NCBI GenBank assembly: GCA_002284615.2
Contig: MU069533.1
Location: 62,632 to 84,862 of the forward strand
Origin: Dunaliella salina
Lineage: Eukaryota; Chlorophyta; Chlorophyceae; Chlamydomonadales; Dunaliellaceae
Direction of reading: 5' to 3'
DNA length: 22,231 nucleotides
This document shows, in pieces, positions 16,755 through 22,231 of the stretch. Position 1 is the first letter of the stretch, and every line of letters starts with the position of its first letter. The notes beneath the pieces are model-generated. The model saw only the letters and a program-made list of their open reading frames with translations, was not told the origin of the DNA and did no database searches. The translations under genes were made by a program, and so were the position numbers.

Positions 16755-16953
16755 GCATTACCCACCAGAAGAGTGACAGCAGAGCCTCTAGATAAGAATA
16801 TGGAAAATAAGACATGCCTGGTCCACCAAGTGCATAATGGAATGGGCTTCACCAGATGAGTGATAGCAGCAGCTCTTTGCTCTAGCGAGGTCAGCTATAC
16901 TGTTCACACATTGCCCACCAGAAGTGTGACAGTGGGGCCTCCAGATACACGAG
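16755..16953 (-). repeat. Three tandem copies of a glycosyltransferase exon end with its donor
   Basis: On the minus strand the functional exon ends TATCTGGAGGCCCCACTGTC, then ACACTTCTG|GTGGGC (16913-16950). A second copy further 3' reads TATCTAGAGGCTCTGCTGTC, then ACTCTTCTG|GTGGGT (16757-16794). A third, shorter copy between them reads GAGCTGCTGCTATCACTCAT, then CTG|GTGAAG (about 16851-16880). All three keep GT at the junction, and the outermost copy has the best donor consensus. Peptides are YLEAPLSHF, YLEALLSLF and a diverged ELLLSLI. Confidence 0.75.
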
Positions 16954-17040
16954 GTCCAAGAAGCGGAGAGACCATGTGCCGGCCTTTAAATAGAACGCCC
17001 CTGAGTTGAGGGCCACGCTATCTTGGACCTTGTCCACTTC
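16919..17040 (-). CDS. Glycosyltransferase exon with LNSG motif
   Basis: It has 40 codons plus two bases. It opens EVDKVQDSVALNSGAFYLKA and ends with APLSHF, and leaves in phase 2 through GTGGGC, a weak donor. Better-consensus donor copies lie further downstream in the tandem repeat. Confidence 0.65.
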
Positions 17041-17851
17041 CTGAAGGCCACAGCATGGGGTGAATGGAGAAATACTAGCTTGGCTGCTGAACGGGTTGGC
17101 ATCAAACCTGGATGATCTGCCCAAGAGCAAACTTAATCCCTTGAATGGCTGGCTGGAGGGTCAGAGCCCAAGTAGGTGACAAGCGCCCTATTCAGGTACC
17201 CTTTAAGAAGGCAACACTGTTGCAAAGGAAACACTGTGTCCCAAAGCGACAAGAAACAGCTTTCTACAGCACTTTCACCAGCCATGCTGTGGTGCTCGCT
17301 TGCTTGTGACCGATACCAGGTTGTGCCACAGCCTGCACTTTGCACAAAGCACACATTCCTTGTCACAGGTTGTGCCGCTGCTTGCGCTGCCATAAGTGCA
17401 AATCACACATTGCTTGCCCCAGAAGCTGCTGGGCAAGATGAGGAAGCTGGGCTGCTTGTACATAATGGACTAATAAACAAAGGGCTGGCACCAACAAGGG
17501 GGGAAACTGCAGGGCCACTGCCTGTGCTTCCGCCACGTGCAGATCACACATTACTTGGATTGTTCCACTGCCTGTGCTGTCATTATATGCAGATCAAACG
17601 TGATTGCTTATGCAGATCACACATGGCTTGCCTCGTACAGCACACACCAAACGCATCCATCACCCACCTCATCCGTCATTCTGTATGCTGCCTTTCCAAA
17701 CTCTGTGGTAAACATGGCATCTCTGCCGCCACATAACTCCTCAAGCAGGCGTAGCAAGGGGACGTCAAAACGTGTAAACAATGCATCGGCATCCATGAAG
17801 AATACAGCCTTGGAAGCATACAGCGCCTCCTTGGCGTGCAAGATCTTGGAC
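16919..17851 (-). CDS. Glycosyltransferase, GT-A fold, Gma12/GT34-like (two exons of a larger gene)
   Basis: The enzyme likely transfers a sugar from a nucleotide-sugar donor in the secretory pathway; donor and acceptor are unknown. Exons 17668-17851 and 16919-17040 (minus) join in phase 0 into 101 codons. The first has AKEALYASKAVFFMDADALF with the DxD metal and nucleotide-sugar site, then PLLRLLEEL and a FTTEFG strand. The second has VALNSGAFYLKAGTWSLRFL then DLVYLE. This is the LN(S/T)GxFxx(K/R)...WSLxxLD pattern of the Gma12/MNN10 superfamily. Acceptors are CCGACTAG and GGCCTTCAG; donors are GTGGGT and GTGGGC. The N-terminal exons (signal anchor) and C-terminal exons were not found; the first exon enters with one base of a split codon. 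The GT34 assignment is by motif memory, and another DxD family is possible. Confidence 0.65.
17325..17625. repeat. Degenerate minisatellite in the glycosyltransferase intron
   Basis: On the minus strand, three to four units begin AATGTGTGATCTGCAC-like and continue GCGGAAGCACAGGCAGTGGC. They start at about 17625, 17559, 17413 and 17362 in minus order. The block fills much of the 627-base intron between the two exons. Confidence 0.7.
17668..17851 (-). CDS. Glycosyltransferase exon with DxD motif
   Basis: It has one leading base of a split codon, then 61 codons ending FGKAAYRMTDE before the donor GTGGGT. FFMDADALFTRFD is the diagnostic stretch: hydrophobic strand, Asp-x-Asp, then the helix start. 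The frame is fully open. Confidence 0.7.
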
Positions 17852-18004
17852 CTAGTCGGCACATTGCAGAAAAGGATTGCAGGGTTTGCTCAGCATGGTC
17901 AAGAAATAAAGGAAGATTTACACTTTCCCTTTGTCCACGTGCATTAAAGAAAGAGCCCCCCATTGACTCCTACCAAATAGAGCACCAACTGTTTAATTCC
18001 ACGA

Positions 18005-18075
18005 TCACAATCACAAGGACTCGATCCAGGGACCTCTTCCTTGCTGGCGCGCTCCATACGCCTAACCGGGGGCTG
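18005..18075 (-). repeat. tRNA-derived SINE candidate
   Basis: On the minus strand an A-box-like GTTAGGCGTATGG (18054-18066) is followed by AGCGCGCCAGCAAGGAAGAG, then GTCCCTGGATCGAGTCC. The B box GGATCGAGTCC (18017-18027) is one change from the consensus GGTTCGANNCC. The spacing suits an internal Pol III promoter. The acceptor stem does not pair, so it is not a working tRNA. No second copy was found in the window. Confidence 0.5.
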
Positions 18076-18208
18076 TAACATGACGGCAGTAGAGTCACCG
18101 CTGTAGCTCGTTCCATCACGTCGGACAGTTGTCAGATGAAAGACACTAACTCCATGTGTGCAGCCAGAGTTTTTGGACAATGGAGTCTCTCATGCATTGC
18201 AACAGCAA

Positions 18209-18413
18209 ATGCAGAGGTCGCAATCCTAGAGTGCTTGCAACTTGGGATTTCTCAGAGCTGGACAGCTTCCCCCCAAAAAAGTGTATTCTTTATATGCTCC
18301 CAGCATAGAAATGCAGAGGGTCGAAATCCTAGAGTGCTTGCAACTTGGAATTTCTCAGAGCTGGACAACTCCCCCCCAAAAAAGTGTATACTCTTTATAT
18401 GCCCCCAGCATAG
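18209..18413. repeat. 102-bp tandem duplication
   Basis: Copies at 18209-18310 and 18311-18413 share ATGCAGAGG, ATCCTAGAGTGCTTGCAACT, TTTCTCAGAGCTGGACA, AAAAAAGTGTAT, CTTTATATGC and CCCAGCATAG, with about ten differences. The duplication is fairly recent. No gene is recognised in it. Confidence 0.95.
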
Positions 18414-18747
18414 GTGGGCCCCAGGAAATTCAGGGGGATATTAGAGTTTTAGGGACTGCCCAAAAGCCATTTCATAATCTTTTGGGTCTACCCGACCTGT
18501 TTTCAAAAACCTTCGGGAAAAGAGTGCTGAAAAAAAGTGGTAGCCCCCCGCTGGATGTGAGTGAGTGTAAAGGACTTAATTGTTAGTGAGCCTTTGTTTA
18601 AGAACACCCACAAAAAAAGTTAAGGTTTGTTTACAGAACATGTCTGAAACTCTGAACTTTTGTACCAGTTCAAAATGTATTTGCTGAACGGTGTGGCTGC
18701 CGATCCTTTCTCCTTCAAATCTGTAAATCTGTTACTAACAGTGCCTG
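18414..18747. other. Intergenic, possible older LINE debris
   Basis: TCAAATCTGTAAATCTG at 18715-18731 resembles the AAATCTG tail after the LINE fragment at 12.77 kb, so another old 3' end may finish here. GGTCTACCCGACC (18485) recurs loosely as GGTCCTACTCGACC (19312). Confidence 0.3.
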
Positions 18748-18893
18748 CAACGTGTCCCTGACAGTTGTACAAGTTCATACCTGATATTATGGATATTTTT
18801 TGTGAGGCTGGCAGGGACCAGCCGGCTCATCAGTCAAACCACCTGGCTGAAGGCCAAAACCTATGTAACCTAACCTAACCAACGTGTCCCTGA
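18748..18893 (+). mobile_element. 118-bp LINE 3' fragment with 13-14 bp target-site duplication
   Basis: CAACGTGTCCCTGA occurs at 18748-18761 and again at 18880-18893 (the first C could belong to the tail). The insert between them translates to LYKFIPDIMDIFCEAGRDQP, then AHQSNHLAEG. This aligns with the C-terminus of the LINE at 12.7 kb. It ends in TATGTAACCTAACCTAACC. This is a heavily 5'-truncated insertion. The tail unit (TAACC)n differs from the (TTACC)n at 9.75 kb and the AAATCTG tail at 12.78 kb. Confidence 0.85.
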
Positions 18894-19539
18894 ACACAGA
18901 GTTGGAGTGCTGTTCCACCCACTCCTCAGACCAGGCCTCTGGAGGAGTGTAGGCTGCTGGCTGATGAGGGGGCTGAGAGTCTGAGGAGAGAGGAGAAGGG
19001 TTGGGACCTGGTTTTCTGCATGGGGCCTGGGAAGCCCCTCCTTGTTAACATGAACGTTCAAGCAGCCCCTGCATGAGTTGAAGTTTGAGACCTTCAGGGA
19101 GCACTGACCATCCCATTGCATGCTAATTGGTAAGGGCTGCCATCAACCAAAACTTACATAGGGTGAGCAGGGTCTGTGATGGCGCAGGGAGAGGAGGCAG
19201 GTTGGGCAGGTTGGGAGCCCCTGCCCCTCCCTCTCCCTGCCTTCCGTTGATTGTGAAGTCGACCTAGCTATGCTAAAACTACTTCGCTCAAGACACTTTC
19301 AAAAACATTCAGGTCCTACTCGACCGGGTCCTTGAAAACGTCGGGTTTGAACCAACCGGATTTGCACCCTTGAACCAACCGGATTTGCACCTCCGACACA
19401 GGCCAAATCCTCACATTTATAACAAGGAGCCCGAGGGTTTGAACTTCGCTGGTAGGCCCCAGCATTGCATTTCTTCAGCTTGGATTACAAAATGTAGCTG
19501 TCTGTTGCACTAGGATTTAACTGGCCCAGAATTGGGCCC
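18894..19539. other. Intergenic with one small duplication
   Basis: TTGAACCAACCGGATTTGCA is tandemly repeated with a 23-base period at 19347 and 19370. A purine-rich stretch lies at 18960-19020. No gene was found. Confidence 0.5.
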
Positions 19540-20095
19540 ATATGCCCAATCAGCCGCGGCGCGAACCCTACTTTTGGACCAACCTCCATTCCAGGCCACC
19601 TACTGCACCAAATTGGGTGGTGTTTGGTGATTTGGAGTCCTTGTACCAAAAGAATGTCATTACAAAAAAAATGGAGTGAAAAGGCTCAGTGGTTGGTCAG
19701 GTACAGAATTTCAGCCATTTCTCTCGGAGAAATTGCAGCACAAGGGGGTGCCAAAAAAGCTGTTTTTCAACTTCCTTCTTTCCTTCTTTTGAATATGTAG
19801 GATATTAGCATAGTATACAAGAGTTACAAATACAAAATTTTGAAAGTGAAATATGGTCCCAGGGTGGAGCCGCGGGCCATTTTGAGGTGATCTGAGGCCA
19901 GGAGAGTGATCTGGGGTCCTCCATTTTTTTTTCATTTTTTGGTGAGTGTAATATTTAAATGATTAATAAAAGTTGGCATGGTTATATTGGAGAAAAAACC
20001 AGGGAAGGGCATGTTAGCAATAAATGCGAGAGTTGTCCACCTGTGGGTACCTCTGGGATTTTCTGGAGCTTATCCAGTCTAGTACCATACAGAAA
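19540..20095 (-). repeat. Dispersed repeat family R3, long copy, inverted
   Basis: Read on the minus strand it follows the copy at 14520-15095 block by block, from the TCCAGAAAATCCCAGAGG region through AACCATGCCAACTTTTATTA, CCCCAGATCACTC, GGCTCCACCCTGGGA, GAGAAATGGCTGAAATTCTG, GGTCCAAAAGTAGGGTTC and the GC-rich GCGCCGCGG end. The two together could pair as a long inverted repeat. Confidence 0.8.
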
Positions 20096-20890
20096 TCAAC
20101 TCATCACACAACCCCCCAAAAATAATTAGTTTTGCAACCACGCATCAACAGTACAGCCCAAAAATCAATCATTTTACACAGCCGCACATGGGCAATATTG
20201 CCCACTTTTACCCTCTTGCACTTCAATTGAAGTTTGCAAAGTGGTGATTCACACGATCGCGCACCCTTGAAAAAAAATATTTATTCTATGTGTACGCACT
20301 CATTGCGCAGGGCCAAAAACGATAACTGCGCGTGATATATAGTTTTTGCACGGTATTAAGGAAATTTAAGTTTCAATGCACATCATACTTACCTAGTTAC
20401 TACAGATCTGGTCGGCAAATGCTGACCTTCACCATTCACAATCAAGAAGGAGATCAAATACACTGTCTATTTACTGTCTAATTACTATTATAATAACTGG
20501 GATCGATTTGAATATCCACAGGGGCGTCCAGGTGTGTGAACTTCTAACCTCGAATTTGACCACTTTGAGATCTAATTCCAGAACGAAAAGCATGTCATCG
20601 TGCTTTCTAGTATACTTCCTACATTCGTTTTGTAATTTTACCTCCAAGGGTGATCTATGCAAGATCAAAAGTTTAGCAGGAAGTTCGATTAAAAATCTTG
20701 GAATTTTGAACCCAAATTCAAACTGTAATCTTTTTCATAATTAGGAAAAAAGGTTGACCATATTTAGAGCAAAAAAAAACTTGGCAGGGAGTGCTCCCTT
20801 AGTGAAAAGAGAGATGAGTGCTCAAAGGTCTGCCTTTTCCCTTCAACGTCCTCACCCACCCTGACCTGTGATTCTTTGCAACGTATCCCA
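20096..20890. other. AT-rich intergenic stretch
   Basis: Clustered TACGCA/TGCGC motifs lie at 20292-20330, recalling the subterminal motifs of the TIR element at 9.4-10.2 kb, but no ends were found. A 7-bp stem (GGTCGGC-AAAT-GCTGACC) lies at 20410-20427. Open frames on both strands (20471-20744) show no motif. Confidence 0.4.
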
Positions 20891-20891
20891 G

Positions 20892-21341
20892 TTACACTGC
20901 TGCTATTGTCATGAGATGGAGCTGACATGACATGATTGACGGGAACAGGCCACCAGAATATGCAGCAAGCCACATTTTTCCTGACACATGTGATGCAGAG
21001 TTGTGGGACCCTTCTGCAACAACAACAGGATCAGTTAAAAGTAATTTGGATGCAATTAGGGAGGTTGCAACCAGGAGGCTCAGGAAAGCGTCCTGTGGCA
21101 GCTTCCTTTGTATGGCCAAGGCGACAGCACCCATGATGATGAATGATAACACTATGTCTGGTATTGCTGCAACGATTTCCAAGGATTCAGAAGGCCTGAT
21201 TTCCTTCAAAATGATGAAATCACCAGGCGTCCTGAATGATGGATAAGGTAATTTTTGTGCAGATCCAGAAAAAGGTAGGAACGTGTGGCACTTGAGCCTC
21301 CCTGCTGTGCTGCAGGTCCGCTTTTTAGTGCTCTGCTGCAA
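20892..21341. CDS. Exon-like open region, strand uncertain
   Basis: The minus strand has a 149-codon frame with two hydrophobic stretches, around IPDIVLSFIIMGAVALAI and LSLLVATSLIASKLLL, which would suit a membrane protein. The plus strand has a 104-codon frame (20932-21246) with a plausible soluble composition (SVKSNLDAIREVATRRLRKA). It ends in AAG|GTAATT at 21249, a good donor. The two cannot both be coding over this length, and I recognise neither. The plus strand is slightly favoured by the donor and by the exon-like frame downstream. Confidence 0.25.
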
Positions 21342-21501
21342 AGAAAAGTTAAGGGGCTGTCTGGCAATAGCACATCAATATATGGCATAGTCCCAGTAGG
21401 TGCGGATCAAGACACACCATTTGGGGCTTCTGATGAAGTCCATAGAGCTTCGGAACTCACAGTACCGGAGACCCTGCTCCAAAGCCATCAAAACCCTGCA
21501 G

Positions 21502-21652
21502 GAAAATGGAGCACGTCTTGGCCCACAACTTTGGCGAAGGGATCAAGACTATCAGCAGTAGGAAAATGGAGCAATCTTTGGCAATGACAATCAAGACTGT
21601 TCAGCAAGAGCTGCAGCAAGTTGGGCTGTACCCTGCAGTGAAGGAAGCTTGA
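21502..21652 (+). CDS. Possible terminal exon with in-frame 20-residue repeat
   Basis: After the acceptor-like ACCCTGCAG a frame runs to TGA 21650-21652. It contains two tandem units of 60 bases (from 21500 and 21560): RKMEHVLAHNFGEGIKTISS, then RKMEQSLAMTIKTVQQELQQ. The second unit is strongly helical, and GLYPAVKEA ends the frame. The in-frame repeat with conserved RKME...LA...IKT makes coding plausible. No family is recognised. It might belong with the plus-strand frame ending near 21249, but phases could not be fixed. Confidence 0.35.
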
Positions 21653-22010
21653 GATGATCGTTTGCAACGCATTTTCCTTCCCCCCAACACACACCCCTTT
21701 CCCAACGTGTACAAGTATTTCCCAGTGTGTCACATGTGCACCTGCAATGAGGCCCATGCATATGCATCGAGTACACCTGCCTGTTCATTGTGATGGCAGG
21801 CCTCACAGTTTGGCTCAGCCCGGCTGTCATGGTTGCAATGGTCAGGCTAAAGACCTTTGATGGGGGCCCTGCAAGCGCGCACAAAGTGGGTCCATAAATT
21901 CTTGCCTAATACACGCATGTTATTGTTGCAATGGTAAGGCTGAAAGTCCTTGATGGTGTCCCTGCAGCCATGTTAACATAGGTCTAAGACAGTGTGCACC
22001 CCCTCAGGAA
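21653..22010. repeat. Tandem duplication, about 93-bp unit, otherwise nothing recognised
   Basis: GTTGCAATGGTCAGGCTAAA and then GACCTTTGATGG...CCCTGCA (21832-21873) recur as GTTGCAATGGTAAGGCTGAA, then AGTCCTTGATGG...CCCTGCA (21925-21967). One plus frame reads VAMVRLKTFDGGPA and VAMVRLKVLDGVPA in the two copies. The second copy ends in an intact CCTGCAG, so it may be another junction-containing duplication, but no exon was identified. Confidence 0.55.
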
Positions 22011-22112
22011 GGAGAGAAAAAAAAGAAAACTATGTAGGCAGAGAAACTCTCCCTATATCTGTTAAGGAGGAGGAAATGCATTGGCCCCAAAGAGCTGTGA
22101 GTCTCCTCCACC
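22011..22112. repeat. Dispersed repeat family R2, copy 3
   Basis: GGAGAGAAAAAAAAGAAAAC, then TATGTAGGCAGAGAAACTCT, CCCTATATCTGTTAAGGAGG, AGG and GTGAGTCTCCTCCACC follow copy 1 at 6713 closely. It is the best-preserved pair within the family. Confidence 0.7.
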
Positions 22113-22196
22113 ACAAAACATTGAAGAACAGAGGAAGCTCTTGGGGATCTGGAGGGTTCTAGAAGCACTGGGCTGTACTGTTTAGGGTACAGGTAT

Positions 22197-22197
<1 letters not shown>

Positions 22198-22231
<34 letters not shown>
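22198..22231. repeat. (CA)n microsatellite, cut by window edge
   Basis: A pure CA/AC dinucleotide tract of 34 bases runs to the end of the window and probably continues beyond it. Confidence 0.97.

Noticed and set aside
1..22231. CRISPR arrays, bacterial operons, rRNA genes, intact tRNA genes
   Set aside because: Repeats lack uniform spacers, genes are interrupted by GT-AG introns, and no rRNA or foldable tRNA sequence was seen.

Overview
The window looks like nuclear DNA from an intron-rich, repeat-laden eukaryote. A chlorophyte green alga is my best guess, inferred from short exons in long GT-AG introns (donors GTGAG/GTGGG), a P450 with low-complexity insertions, abundant minisatellites and non-LTR retrotransposon relics. 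The sequence does not prove the taxon. There are no bacterial operons, CRISPR arrays, rRNA genes or intact tRNA genes. Almost all long open frames are chance or antisense to repeats; only two genes can be rebuilt with confidence. || Region 1 (1-8000, plus strand): the 3' half of a cytochrome P450 gene. Six exons (697-815, 1748-1853, 3217-3439, 5190-5293, 7082-7153, 7717-7806) join with consistent splice phases into a 237-residue C-terminal half. It carries ExxR, PARW and a perfect FxxGxRxCxG heme loop, and ends at TGA 7804-7806. The introns hold microsatellites, minisatellites, a U6 snRNA relic, a foldback element, a decayed copy of the heme exon, and tandem repeats that copy the 3' splice site of the next exon. 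|| Region 2 (8000-16160): a gene-poor repeat graveyard. It has three dispersed repeat families (called R1, R2 and R3 here), a reverse transcriptase relic with a YADD box, a TIR element of about 0.8 kb flanked by TA and carrying a nested, 5'-truncated retrotransposon tail with its own target-site duplication, the C-terminal zinc-knuckle end of a LINE, VNTRs and a second U6 relic. || Region 3 (16160-18000, minus strand): two exons of a GT-A glycosyltransferase (17668-17851 and 16919-17040; DxD and LNSG...W motifs, Gma12/GT34-like). The donor end of the second exon is present in three tandem copies. || Region 4 (18000-22231): a tRNA-like SINE candidate, a 102-bp tandem duplication, a 118-bp LINE 3' fragment with a 13-14 bp target-site duplication, an inverted R3 copy, poorly defined exon-like frames at 20.9-21.7 kb, an R2 copy and a terminal (AC)n run. 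|| The most unusual theme is that tandem duplications repeatedly include exon-intron junctions. Three P450 acceptors and one glycosyltransferase donor have degenerate decoy copies beside the functional one.
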